DNA of 64,000 nt from Mucilaginibacter aurantiaciroseus (lineage in GTDB: Bacteria > Bacteroidota > Bacteroidia > Sphingobacteriales > Sphingobacteriaceae). Below the pieces are notes generated by a model. That model was not told where the DNA came from. It was given only the letters and a program-made list of their open reading frames with translations, and ran no database searches. The stretch lies in assembly GCF_024055595.1 (NCBI RefSeq), contig NZ_JAMXOF010000001.1, positions 124,001 to 188,000 of the forward strand, read 5' to 3'. Below are positions 52,907-61,142 of the stretch, in pieces; the first letter of the stretch is position 1, and every line of letters starts with the position of its first letter. A program made the position numbers and the translations under genes.

Positions 52907-53725
52907 TTAATTAATATTAATATAATCCTGAAGATCGGCATCCAGGGCATCAGTATTAATTTGCTTGTCGTTATCCATTAAGCCACGCGTATCGTTGGCG
53001 TCTATATTTAATTCAAGGTAGTCTTTAATTTCGTCTACCGGTATGTTTGATACTTGTTTGTGCAAAAGCGTTTGCGAATGCGTAACTGGTTGTTGTGCCT
53101 CCCTCAGGAATGCGCCAGTACCAACAATTAGTAATAAACAGGCAGCAGTTGCATATTTAAAGGTGTTTGATGCCCAAAGCTTACGTACAATAGTTTTACG
53201 TATTACAGCCTCCTGGTTAATCGTTTTATTTAAAATATCGCGGTTAAGCTGTTCAAAATAATTATCCGGAACGGTAAACGCAGGTTCTTTCACCAGCAAT
53301 TCCTCCACGGCAATGCGGGCGGTTATCTGTTGCTGCAGGTTATCGAAGTAACCGGCCGGCACGCTAAAGTTTTCGGCTTCGCTGCTTGCGGCGGTTTCAA
53401 TGTTGATGCGGCTTTGTATATTTTGGGTAAGCTGGTCAAAATATCCCGTGGGCACTGCAAAAATTTTTTCTTCGGTACCTGCAATTGCCTCGATATTTAT
53501 CCTGCTTTGGATATTCGTGTTCAATTCTTCAAAGTAATTTGTTGGCACAGCAAATCCCTGTGCCATATCATCACTTTTTAATTCATTTAATTTTATAAGG
53601 GACAATATGCGCTTACCGGCTTCTTCAAAATAGCCGGATGGCACTGTAAACGGGGTTTCTTTCGAAAACCGTTCAAGTGACATTTCATCGCCCGCCCATT
53701 CGTTATTCTCCATATCGCTTTTCAT
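52907..53725 (-). CDS. Sigma-linked membrane protein with five VPxxYF repeats
   Basis: 272-aa protein. Residues 26 to ~165 hold five copies of F-x-VP-x-x-YF-(E/D)-x-L-x-x-x-I, starting at F26, F58, F89, F120 and F150, about 31 residues apart; copies 2-4 also share QSRINIE-like endings. One membrane helix follows (YATAACLLLIVGTGAFL, about 191-207) and a short periplasmic end with LELNIDANDTRGLMD. The gene lies 61 bases downstream of an ECF sigma factor gene. It is therefore a likely anti-sigma or signal protein with a repeated cytoplasmic part. A second in-frame ATG lies at 53713. Confidence 0.85.
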   Translation of the reverse strand: MKSDMENNEWAGDEMSLERFSKETPFTVPSGYFEEAGKRILSLIKLNELKSDDMAQGFAVPTNYFEELNTNIQSRINIEAIAGTEEKIFAVPTGYFDQLTQNIQSRINIETAASSEAENFSVPAGYFDNLQQQITARIAVEELLVKEPAFTVPDNYFEQLNRDILNKTINQEAVIRKTIVRKLWASNTFKYATAACLLLIVGTGAFLREAQQPVTHSQTLLHKQVSNIPVDEIKDYLELNIDANDTRGLMDNDKQINTDALDADLQDYININ

Positions 53726-53786
53726 ACTCTCTTATAGATGAATAAACTTTCAAAAGGTTTAATGCTAATTTAAATATTCTACCTAA

Positions 53787-54341
53787 TTAATCGATATTGG
53801 TTACAAACGCTTCAATCTTTTTAACCGCAAGGTGGTATGATGCCTTTAAGGCACCTACGCTTGTGCCCAAAACTTCGCTCATTTCTTCATATTTCATATT
53901 ATCAAAATACTTCATATTAAAAACAAGTCGCTGCTTATCGGGAAGGGTTAAAATGGCATCCTGCAATTTACGCTGGATCTGGTCGCCCGTGAACTGGTCC
54001 GAGCTCGACAGGGTGTCTGCCAGCTCAAAATCCACATCATCAAGCGATACATTGTTCTTTGCTTTTTTCTTGTTCAGGAAGGTGATGCATTCGTTGGTGG
54101 CAATGCGGTACATCCATGTGTACAGCTGTGCATCGTTACGGAAACCCGGAAGGTTCTTCCAGATCTTGATGAATACATCCTGTACAATATCGTCGGCATC
54201 GTCATGGTCAATAACCATACGGCGAACATGCCAGTATATTTTTTGCTGATACTTTTTCAGCAAAAGGTTAAATGCCTCGTTACGGGTCTTTTCGTCCCTA
54301 AACTTACTGAGTATCTCTTCGTCTTCTGCCTGAATGGCCAT
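53787..54341 (-). CDS. ECF-type RNA polymerase sigma factor
   Basis: 184-aa sigma-70-family factor of the extracytoplasmic-function group. Region 2 is visible in LLLKKYQQKIYWHVRRMVID and HDDADDIVQDVFIKIWKNLP, then YTWMYRIATNECITFLNKKK; region 4 has LPDKQRLVFNMKYFDNMKYE and EMSEVLGTSVGALKASYHLA. It should direct transcription of an envelope-stress set, probably including its own operon with the repeat protein and the Spy-like protein. The promoter sequence it reads is not evident. Confidence 0.94.
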   Translation of the reverse strand: MAIQAEDEEILSKFRDEKTRNEAFNLLLKKYQQKIYWHVRRMVIDHDDADDIVQDVFIKIWKNLPGFRNDAQLYTWMYRIATNECITFLNKKKAKNNVSLDDVDFELADTLSSSDQFTGDQIQRKLQDAILTLPDKQRLVFNMKYFDNMKYEEMSEVLGTSVGALKASYHLAVKKIEAFVTNID

Positions 54342-54412
54342 CTATTAAAATTTATCTTTAAATAAATATAAAGTGTTTTTGTTTGATATAAGTTTTAAGC
54401 CGCCCTCTAAAA

Positions 54413-54450
54413 GCTCCTTCTAAATCTCCTCCGGTATGGGATACTTTTAA
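54413..54450. repeat. Intergenic copy of the repeat found in the HAD gene
   Basis: AGCTCCTTCTAAATCTCCTC and onward align with 32236-32270 at about 31 of 37 positions. It lies between bcp and the sigma factor gene. Confidence 0.65.
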
Positions 54451-54464
54451 TTCTTGGATGCGGC

Positions 54465-54926
54465 TTACAACAGGTCTAACACCTGCTGCGATGAGTTTTT
54501 TGTATCAACTTTCTCAATCACTTTATCAATAATGCCATCGCCATTGATGATGAAAGTAGCGCGGGCGGTACCCATATATTTTTTACCGTACATGTTCTTC
54601 TCCACCCAAACGTTATAAGCTTCAACAATGCTATGGTCTGTATCGGCAATCAAAGTAAATGGCAACTGGTATTTGGTCTCAAATTTTTTATGCGATTTTT
54701 CGTCGTCCACACTCACCCCAATAACCTCAAAGCCCTGGCTTAGCAACGATTGATAATTATCCTTGAAACTGCAGCTTTCTGCCGTGCAACCCGGGGTGTC
54801 ATCTTTTGGGTAAAAGTAAAGGATAACCTTTTTGCCTTTAAAATCACCTAATGAAACGGGTGCGCCGTTTTGGTCGTTAGCTGTAAAATTCGGGGCTTTG
54901 TCGCCTGCTTTAAGTTCTGTTGCCAT
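54465..54926 (-). CDS. bcp: Thioredoxin-dependent thiol peroxidase (bacterioferritin comigratory protein type)
   Basis: 153-aa peroxiredoxin that reduces hydrogen peroxide and organic peroxides using thioredoxin. The peroxidatic Cys and neighbouring resolving Cys lie in YPKDDTPGCTAESCSFKDNY. Standard opening APNFTANDQNGAPVSLGDFK and later VIGVSVDDEKSHKKF, LPFTLIADTDHSIVEAYNVW. Cytoplasmic. Its start codon overlaps the stop of the M23 peptidase gene by one base, so the two are translated together, with the FAH gene also overlapping upstream. Confidence 0.95.
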   Translation of the reverse strand: MATELKAGDKAPNFTANDQNGAPVSLGDFKGKKVILYFYPKDDTPGCTAESCSFKDNYQSLLSQGFEVIGVSVDDEKSHKKFETKYQLPFTLIADTDHSIVEAYNVWVEKNMYGKKYMGTARATFIINGDGIIDKVIEKVDTKNSSQQVLDLL

Positions 54927-56671
54927 TACCTGTAAAATTCTGCTGTGAATGTACTCACGTTATTTTTTGCATCAGTAACCGTAAACTCAAATTTATGTTT
55001 GCCTGCGGCGATGCTGTCATCAAAGGTATAACTTAAAACCTTTGTTTTATAATCCCACTCTACCAATACCCATTTACCGTCAATTTTACCTACGTAGCTT
55101 TTAATACCACTCAAATTATCGCTCATGCGCAGCTTAATGGCCCTTAAAGCCTTCATATTACTGCCATTGCGAATGTTAATAGGGGTGATGATCGGCGGAA
55201 TGGTATCGATCTTGATATAATAATCGCCAAAGGCTTTGGCTGTAGCCTTTACCCAGCCAGCTTCGTAGGTGCCGCCTATACTGCCCGTGGCCGCGTTTAC
55301 AATTACCGCTTTATCTGCATTGGCAACAAGGTTTACGTCGGGTTTTATCCAAAGGTCGTACCCGTCATGTATGGGGGTTAATTTATTGTGGATGCGATGT
55401 GTTAACGATACTGCCCCCGGTTTTGCCGGCATAGCCGAATAGATGAAATCCAGGTCATCATACAGGTTACCCGGCATAATGCTCAATTTAACTTTATCGT
55501 TGGCAAACTCGCTTTTACGTTCATAATGCAGTAAAGTGGCTGTAGGTTTCTCAGGAATGGCACTACCCGCCGACGTATTGGATTGCACTTTTAATGTTAG
55601 CGTTGACCTATTCCCGGCTATATCTTTCACCACAAATTCCACCTCGTGAATTTTATCATCATTAAAGGCCATAATGCCCCGGTTGATAGATTGCGGGTAT
55701 AGCGAGATGCGGCTGCCGGGCAATATAAAACACTTTTGCACCCAGCGGCGGGCGGTTATAAACGCGGGATAATCTATATAAGCGTTAATGGCATGCGTTT
55801 GATCGAACGCGAAACGTTCTACCGCAAAGGTGTACATGGTAACGCCATCCAGTTTCAGCTCCAACGAATAAATGCCGTTGCGGTTAATGGACGCGCTGTT
55901 TTGATCGATAACCGATATGCCGAAACCGATATTGCCACCAAGGTTAAGCACCTGCGGTTTGGTTAAATGGTAGTTGCCGTTTGCGCCGATGACCGCCAAA
56001 AATTCTTTGGGCGTTTTATCGCTGAATGGGTTGCCGTTTAAATGATAGATGCCTATTGCCGTAATAGTCGGCGGGATCTGGTCAGGAATGGTTAAGCCGA
56101 ATAGTTGCGGGTTGATGGTTTCCTGCGTCAAAGTATCCCTGATCTCAAAGTGCAAGTGCGGCCCTGCTGATGCACCACGGTTGCCGGATACCGCTACTAC
56201 ATCACCCTTGTTTACTTTATACGTACCAACCGGCATGGCTATATCAGCCTCGTAGGTTTGGTTTTTGTATTGGTAATCGCGAATGTATTTTGCTATCTCG
56301 GCGGTAAAAGCTTCGATGTGCCCGTAAACGGTGGTGTAGCCGTTTGGATGGGTAATGTACAAAGCCTGCCCAAAACCGCCAAACTGCACGCGTACCCTGG
56401 AAATATAACCATCGTATGCGGCATGTACCGGGAAACCAATGCGCTGGTTGGTTTTAAAATCTAACCCCGAGTGGAAATGGTTTGCCCGCAACTCGCCAAA
56501 AGAACCAGCCGTAGTTGGCGGCAGATCTAAAGGGTAACGGAACTGGTTTTTGGGATATTGTTTGCTTTGGATAACATCCTGGGCGCGGGTGATAGTGCTT
56601 GTAATACAAATCGTGACAGCGATTATAAAAAAACGAAATGACAATTGCGTAGTACTGTATCTATTTAACAT
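54926..56671 (-). CDS. M23-family zinc metallopeptidase, exported
   Basis: 581-aa secreted or periplasmic endopeptidase of the LytM/M23 class that cuts peptidoglycan crosslinks. A signal peptide (FFIIAVTICITSTITRAQ) is followed by the zinc ligands in RANHFHSGLDFKTN (His, Asp) and GPHLHFEIRD (His-x-His). After the catalytic domain (~residues 40-190) come long beta-rich modules to the end, with a C-terminal Ig-like part (FTVTDAKNNVSTFTAEF). The middle gene of an overlapping three-gene set. Confidence 0.92.
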   Translation of the reverse strand: MLNRYSTTQLSFRFFIIAVTICITSTITRAQDVIQSKQYPKNQFRYPLDLPPTTAGSFGELRANHFHSGLDFKTNQRIGFPVHAAYDGYISRVRVQFGGFGQALYITHPNGYTTVYGHIEAFTAEIAKYIRDYQYKNQTYEADIAMPVGTYKVNKGDVVAVSGNRGASAGPHLHFEIRDTLTQETINPQLFGLTIPDQIPPTITAIGIYHLNGNPFSDKTPKEFLAVIGANGNYHLTKPQVLNLGGNIGFGISVIDQNSASINRNGIYSLELKLDGVTMYTFAVERFAFDQTHAINAYIDYPAFITARRWVQKCFILPGSRISLYPQSINRGIMAFNDDKIHEVEFVVKDIAGNRSTLTLKVQSNTSAGSAIPEKPTATLLHYERKSEFANDKVKLSIMPGNLYDDLDFIYSAMPAKPGAVSLTHRIHNKLTPIHDGYDLWIKPDVNLVANADKAVIVNAATGSIGGTYEAGWVKATAKAFGDYYIKIDTIPPIITPINIRNGSNMKALRAIKLRMSDNLSGIKSYVGKIDGKWVLVEWDYKTKVLSYTFDDSIAAGKHKFEFTVTDAKNNVSTFTAEFYR

Positions 56672-57272
56672 AAAAATCTAAAAGCTTTTCACCCTCCAAA
56701 AATCCTTCTAACCTGTCACCTACGGCAACTTTGCCAACACCTTCGGGAGTGCCTGTAAATATCAGGTCGCCTTTTTTTAGGGTGATGTACTGGGAAACAA
56801 AGGCTATGATACGCTCAAACGAAAAGAGCAGATCTTTGGTATTGCCTTTCTGGCGGGTTTCGCCGTTTATGTCCAGGTTAAAGTTTACGTTGTAGAGATC
56901 GGCAAATTTATCTTTGGGTAAAAAGGTGCTGATGGGGGCGGAATTATCAAAAGCCTTGGCCAGTTCCCAGGGCAGGCCTTTCTCTTTGTGTTTCGATTGG
57001 ATGTCGCGTGCGGTAAAATCAACGCCAAGGGCTATCTCTTCAAAATAGTTTGAAGCGAATTTCTCGTTAATGTGCTTTCCTTCTTTACTCACCTTTAGTA
57101 CTATCTCTATCTCGTGGTGGATATCCTGCGAAAACTCCGGGTGGTAAAAGGGCTTGTTGTCCTTCAGCAGGGCGGTATCCGGCTTCATAAATATTACCGG
57201 GGTGGTAGGCACGGGGTTATTTAATTCTTTGACGTGCTCGGCATAATTACGGCCAATGGCTATTATTTTCAT
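56661..57272 (-). CDS. Fumarylacetoacetate hydrolase-family protein
   Basis: 203-aa protein of the FAH superfamily, which hydrolyses or decarboxylates acylpyruvates (oxaloacetate is a common substrate of the short form). It opens IIAIGRNYAEHVKELNNPVP and has the metal-binding Glu pair in HHEIEIVLKVSKEG, then FTARDIQSKHKEKGLPWELA and GDLIFTGTPEGVGKVAVGDR. I start at the ATG at 57272 (MKIIAI); an in-frame ATG at 57278 adds two residues. Its stop overlaps the M23 peptidase start, so it heads the operon. Copy B of the dispersed element lies about 125 bases upstream. Confidence 0.93.
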   Translation of the reverse strand: MKIIAIGRNYAEHVKELNNPVPTTPVIFMKPDTALLKDNKPFYHPEFSQDIHHEIEIVLKVSKEGKHINEKFASNYFEEIALGVDFTARDIQSKHKEKGLPWELAKAFDNSAPISTFLPKDKFADLYNVNFNLDINGETRQKGNTKDLLFSFERIIAFVSQYITLKKGDLIFTGTPEGVGKVAVGDRLEGFLEGEKLLDFYVK

Positions 57273-57395
57273 AATCAAATGTTATAACGCCGAAATTATA
57301 AACTCTAAATTCTAAAACCTAATCCCGATAGCCATGGGATGGAAAAATATCGGAAATTTCTTTACGGATGTATTAAATAATCCTTTGCATATCGC

Positions 57396-57498
57396 AAAAT
57401 GTTCACGTTCACGATTGTGAACACACAAATATAATGCTGGAAACATTGATAATCAATAATTTAAGAAATTGACAACTGACAAGACAGTGCCACCATTG
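57396..57498 (+). repeat. ~100-bp dispersed intergenic element, copy B
   Basis: CAAAATGTTCACGTTCACGA, core dyad GTTCAC-GATT-GTGAAC, then 23 bases, the 13-base palindrome ATTGATAATCAAT, then CTGACAAG and GTGCCACCA. It is the best-preserved copy. It is upstream of the leftward FAH gene, oriented as copy A is to the amylase gene. Confidence 0.78.
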
Positions 57499-57886
57499 AT
57501 GTTAAATAAATTACTCGCCCTTAAGGAGGCCAAGGGAGCTTACAATACCACCGAAATTCGCTTGTTAACCGACTCTGTACCGACCAGATCTTTGTTAACC
57601 ATAAATATTTCGTTGACCAATAACGTTATTTAACAAATGATTAATATTTATCGTTTAACTTTAAATACTGATATTTATACCTGATCAATTAAGCTTATTG
57701 ACCTGATGACTTTCAAATTAATTACTGGATACAACTAAGCCTCAAGTTTAAAAACTATTGTTGGTGATTTTGACGCGGTGTTGAATGATTCAGATTTGCT
57801 GAATTAAATACAAAATAAGGAGCAAACCTTAAAGCCGTTTGTTACGTGATAACTAAAAGAACTAATCAATTTTTAAAACAAATTTT
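57499..57886. other. AT-rich intergenic region upstream of the peptide-precursor gene
   Basis: No frame of note. It presumably holds the promoter of the precursor-like gene at 57887. Words such as TTGTTAACC recur (57570-57600). I see no RNA gene. Confidence 0.45.
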
Positions 57887-58102
57887 ATGAATAAGTTTGA
57901 AAAACTTAGCAAAGCTGAGATGAGAAATGTTTTAGATGGGGTAGTTGCGTAATCGTGCGGCGTCAAAATTGGAGGAACCTGGTACCCGGTTGCTGGCGGA
58001 AGAAGTGTAGCCGAAGGTTCTCTTGGGCATACCAGTCCATATGTTTCCGGAACTGTAACCAATTGGTGTTGCGATAGCTGTCCAACATTTACTGTAAATT
58101 GA
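57887..58102 (+). pseudogene. RiPP-like peptide precursor with an in-frame TAA between leader and core
   Basis: From the ATG at 57887 the frame encodes 21 residues, MNKFEKLSKAEMRNVLDGVV plus A, then TAA at 57950-57952. The same frame continues open for 49 more codons to TGA at 58100: SCGVKIGGTWYPVAGGRSVA, EGSLGHTSPYVSGTVTNW, CCDSCPTFTVN. The first part matches the LSKAEMK-type leader of Bacteroidota natural-product precursors (TIGR04149-like, from memory), which usually ends VLGG before cleavage; here it ends VLDG. The rest looks like a Gly/Ser-rich, Cys-containing core (CG, WCCDSC). One base change from a sense codon would explain the stop. A good terminator follows at 58127. No modification enzyme or C39 transporter is near. 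Confidence 0.75.
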
Positions 58103-58126
58103 TAAAAAAAGAAACGTTATAGATAG

Positions 58127-58163
58127 AAAAAGAGCGGTTTTGAATTCCAAAACCGCTCTTTTT
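58127..58163 (+). terminator. Rho-independent terminator after the precursor-like gene
   Basis: Perfect 16-bp stem AAAAAGAGCGGTTTTG / CAAAACCGCTCTTTTT, loop AATTC. It marks the end of a genuine rightward transcription unit that includes 57887-58102. Confidence 0.93.
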
Positions 58164-58238
58164 AATTTAAATTGAATGTGCCCCAAAATTTAATTTAAGT
58201 ATTCAATTATGAAATATGGCCTTATCAGACAGCCTTTT

Positions 58239-58742
58239 TTAATTTATTACCGATATCCGTGTGTTTACAGATTCGATACCAGCTGTTATCCTCAAAAAAT
58301 AAAAACTACGTGGTAATTTATTGTTTATGTTATAGTTAATAATTTGTTCCCCAAATTCAACACGCTGGGATACCAAAGTAAGTACGGTATTACCCAAAAT
58401 ATCCATCACCACAATATTCACATAAGAATTGCGAGAAAGCCTATACTTTATGTTGAGCATATTGGTAACAGGGATGGGGTAAACTACCACATTGCTAATC
58501 AATTTATCGTCTGGACGTGCCAGGTTGATTTTTTCGGCCGATACCGCGTTTGGTTTTAAAGGGGGCAGGGCTAAATGCAGGCCATTTTTTAAATAAGATG
58601 TTTTGGATTTTGCTTTAACAGAACGCAAGTACGATGAATCACTTTTTTGGGCGTTAACTCCCTTTGCAAGCGCAAAATTCACAGCTATTGCAAGCGCAAT
58701 TACGGTGAACCAGGAATTAAGATAAGTAAATTTTCGACCCAT
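58239..58742 (-). CDS. Minimal T9SS cargo protein, 167 aa
   Basis: A signal peptide (FTVIALAIAVNFALAKGVNA) is followed by only ~55 residues of linker (SDSSYLRSVKAKSKTSYLKN), then a complete T9SS type A sorting domain: ISNVVVYPIPVTNMLNIKYR, VNIVVMDILGNTVLTLVSQR, INYNINNKLPRSFYFLRITA and a final VNTRISVIN. No independent functional domain is present. It may be a small surface peptide or a remnant. It converges on the peptide-precursor unit. Confidence 0.85.
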   Translation of the reverse strand: MGRKFTYLNSWFTVIALAIAVNFALAKGVNAQKSDSSYLRSVKAKSKTSYLKNGLHLALPPLKPNAVSAEKINLARPDDKLISNVVVYPIPVTNMLNIKYRLSRNSYVNIVVMDILGNTVLTLVSQRVEFGEQIINYNINNKLPRSFYFLRITAGIESVNTRISVIN

Positions 58743-58933
58743 ATTATTATAAACTTTACAAAAGTATAAATAAAGCGCTCATCAAGTGATGATGTAACGA
58801 TTATTTAAATAATTTTAACAAATTTTAACAAAATAAGGTTTTGTTAGTTATTGTATTTATAAGACTTATACGTTTATAGATAGTTTAAGTTGTAATGGTT
58901 TTTTTTAATAGTTTTGTATTTTTTTAAAATATA

Positions 58934-60901
58934 GTGTCAAATCATAAAGATCTGCAGAAACTATCAGCCGCGGGGCTGCTTATTAGTTTAGGAATAATTT
59001 ACGGTGATATAGGTACATCACCATTGTACGTGTTTAAGGCCATTATTGGCTCCGAACATTCGAGCAATTCGCAACCTATATCGCAAGTTTTGGTACTGGG
59101 AGGTGTTTCCCTCATCTTTTGGACCCTTACACTCCAAACCACATTAAAGTATGTTATTATCACCCTCCGGGCTGATAATAAAGGCGAGGGCGGCATCTTT
59201 TCGCTCTTTTCGCTGGTGCGCCGTAAAGCAAAGTGGCTTATTGTGCCTGCCGTAATAGGAGGGTGCGCGCTGATTGCAGATGGTATTATTACGCCGCCAA
59301 TTACCATTTCATCGGCTATTGAGGGGTTACAAACGTATTATCCGCAGTTACCAACGGTGCAAATAGTTATCGCAATTATTGCCGTGTTGTTTATTATACA
59401 GCAGTTTGGTACTTCCCTGGTGGGTAAAGCATTTGGGCCTATCATGTTCATTTGGTTTACCATGATGGGCGTTTTAGGCGTATCGTTTATTGTGCAGATG
59501 CCATCTATCGTCAAGGCTTTAAACCCTTATTACGCTTACCAGTTGCTATCGTCGGATTATAACGCCTTCATCATTTTGGGTGCGGTTTTCCTGTGTACAA
59601 CGGGTGCCGAGGCTTTGTATTCAGATCTTGGGCACTGTGGCCGCGATAACATCCGCATCAGCTGGATCTATGTAAAAATTTGTTTGGTATTAAACTACCT
59701 TGGGCAGGCGGCATGGCTGCTACAGCGCGAAGGACAAGTGATCAACCTGAACCTGAATAATCCTTTCTACAAAATAATGCCCGAATGGTTTCTGATCTTT
59801 GGTATCGGTATAGCCACTATAGCGGCGGTTATTGCCAGCCAGGCCTTAATATCCGGGTCGTTTACGCTGATTGCCGAGGCGGTAAGGTTAAACTTATGGC
59901 CAAAAGTGCGCATCAATTACCCGTCCGAACAAAAAGGACAATTATATGTACCAAGCGTTAACTGGCTGTTATGTGCCGGTTGTATTGGTGTGGTATTGCT
60001 GTTCCAGCATTCGGCACGTATGGAGGCGGCATACGGTTTAAGTATCACCGTAGCCATGTTAATGACCACCATACTGGTATCTAAATTCCTGCAAAGGAAA
60101 AAACTGCCTGCTTATATTATCGGGACGTTCCTGTTGGTTTATTTGGTTATCGAAGGTACCTTCCTGCTGGGTAACCTGGTGAAATTTGTCCATGGTGGCT
60201 GGTTTACCTTGTCAATTGGTTTTGTGTTGTTCATTATCATGTGGACCTGGCATGACGCCCGTAAGATCAAGAACCGTTACGTTAAATTTATTGAGATAGA
60301 CGATTACTTCAACATTATTAAAGAAATGAGCGAGGACGAAAGCGTGCCCAAATATGCTTCTCAACTGGTTTATTTAACCAGCGCCAACTTTAATTCGGAG
60401 GTAGAATCGAAGATCATATACTCCATTTTGCAAAAGCAACCTAAACGTGCCGATGTATATTGGCTGGTACACGTTGATGTGGTGGATGAGCCTTACAAAA
60501 GCGAATACGAGGTAGACTTTTTGGTGCCGGGTAAACTGATCCGGATCGACTTTAAACTCGGTTTCCGTGTAGAACAGCAGATAAACCTGTTGTTCCGTAA
60601 GGTAGTTGAGGATTTGGTTAAGAATGGTGAGGTTGATATCACCAGTACCTACAAATCTTTAAATAAACACAAAATTGTGGGCGACTTTAGGTTTGTGGTG
60701 ATCGAGAAAGTACTATCGCGCTCGCACAACCTGTCGTTTTACGAAAAAATAGTGATGTTCCTGTATGGGCATCTTAAAAGGATCAGCCTGTCGGAAGAGC
60801 GCAACTTTGGCCTCGACCTAAGCTTTGTAACGGTAGAAAAAGTACCGTTGATGCTTACCTCGCCCGAGAGTGTAAAGATAGACCGGGTAATGCCGCAATA
60901 G
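58934..60901 (+). CDS. kup: Kup-type low-affinity potassium uptake transporter
   Basis: 655-aa K+/H+ symporter of the KUP/HAK/KT family. The first span contains the invariant LGIIYGDIGTSPLYVFKAII. Next come LKYVIITLRADNKGEGGIFS, ALIADGIITPPITISSAIEG, and FLCTTGAEALYSDLGHCGRD; about 12 spans in ~440 residues precede a cytoplasmic C-terminal domain (LVPGKLIRIDFKLGFRVEQQ). Length fits the family. The start is GTG at 58934; no in-frame ATG precedes the conserved span. A -7-like TAGTTTTG is at 58909-58916. Confidence 0.95.
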   Translation: MSNHKDLQKLSAAGLLISLGIIYGDIGTSPLYVFKAIIGSEHSSNSQPISQVLVLGGVSLIFWTLTLQTTLKYVIITLRADNKGEGGIFSLFSLVRRKAKWLIVPAVIGGCALIADGIITPPITISSAIEGLQTYYPQLPTVQIVIAIIAVLFIIQQFGTSLVGKAFGPIMFIWFTMMGVLGVSFIVQMPSIVKALNPYYAYQLLSSDYNAFIILGAVFLCTTGAEALYSDLGHCGRDNIRISWIYVKICLVLNYLGQAAWLLQREGQVINLNLNNPFYKIMPEWFLIFGIGIATIAAVIASQALISGSFTLIAEAVRLNLWPKVRINYPSEQKGQLYVPSVNWLLCAGCIGVVLLFQHSARMEAAYGLSITVAMLMTTILVSKFLQRKKLPAYIIGTFLLVYLVIEGTFLLGNLVKFVHGGWFTLSIGFVLFIIMWTWHDARKIKNRYVKFIEIDDYFNIIKEMSEDESVPKYASQLVYLTSANFNSEVESKIIYSILQKQPKRADVYWLVHVDVVDEPYKSEYEVDFLVPGKLIRIDFKLGFRVEQQINLLFRKVVEDLVKNGEVDITSTYKSLNKHKIVGDFRFVVIEKVLSRSHNLSFYEKIVMFLYGHLKRISLSEERNFGLDLSFVTVEKVPLMLTSPESVKIDRVMPQ

Positions 60902-60985
60902 GCGTTATCAAAATATATAGCAAAGGCTGCCTGTGAAAATGTGTAGCCTTTGCTGTTATATGCTGATCTAAGCGGGTATAAGTCA

Positions 60986-61065
60986 ATTACGTTCCCGCAG
61001 GATCTCTCGTAGAGGCCCCTGCGGGAGCGAGGAACAGATTCTTGGCTATCGCTCAGGATGACAAG
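60986..61065. repeat. Composite palindromic intergenic repeat
   Basis: CGTTCCCGCAGGATCTCTCG with the facing CCCCTGCGGGAGCGAGGAAC, then TTGGCTATCGCTCAGGATGA, the same closing arm type as at 43621-43703. It lies between the convergent kup and APC genes. Confidence 0.7.
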
Positions 61066-61078
61066 TCGCCAAACAAAA

Positions 61079-61102
61079 AATGCCGGCGTTTCCACCGGCA
61101 TT
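61079..61102 (-). terminator. Terminator for the APC permease gene
   Basis: Stem AATGCCGG / CCGGCATT, loop CGTTTCCA. On the minus strand it is followed by TTTTTTG, so it serves the leftward permease gene. Confidence 0.88.
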
Positions 61103-61142
61103 AATAATATTTTAACATAGCGGGTGTGTCATCACTAATAAT

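Noticed and set aside
57862..58186. Antisense frames over the peptide precursor (57862-58062 and 57932-58186)
   Set aside because: Composition is unlike neighbours, no family resemblance, and the plus strand has a recognisable leader and a terminator in the right direction.
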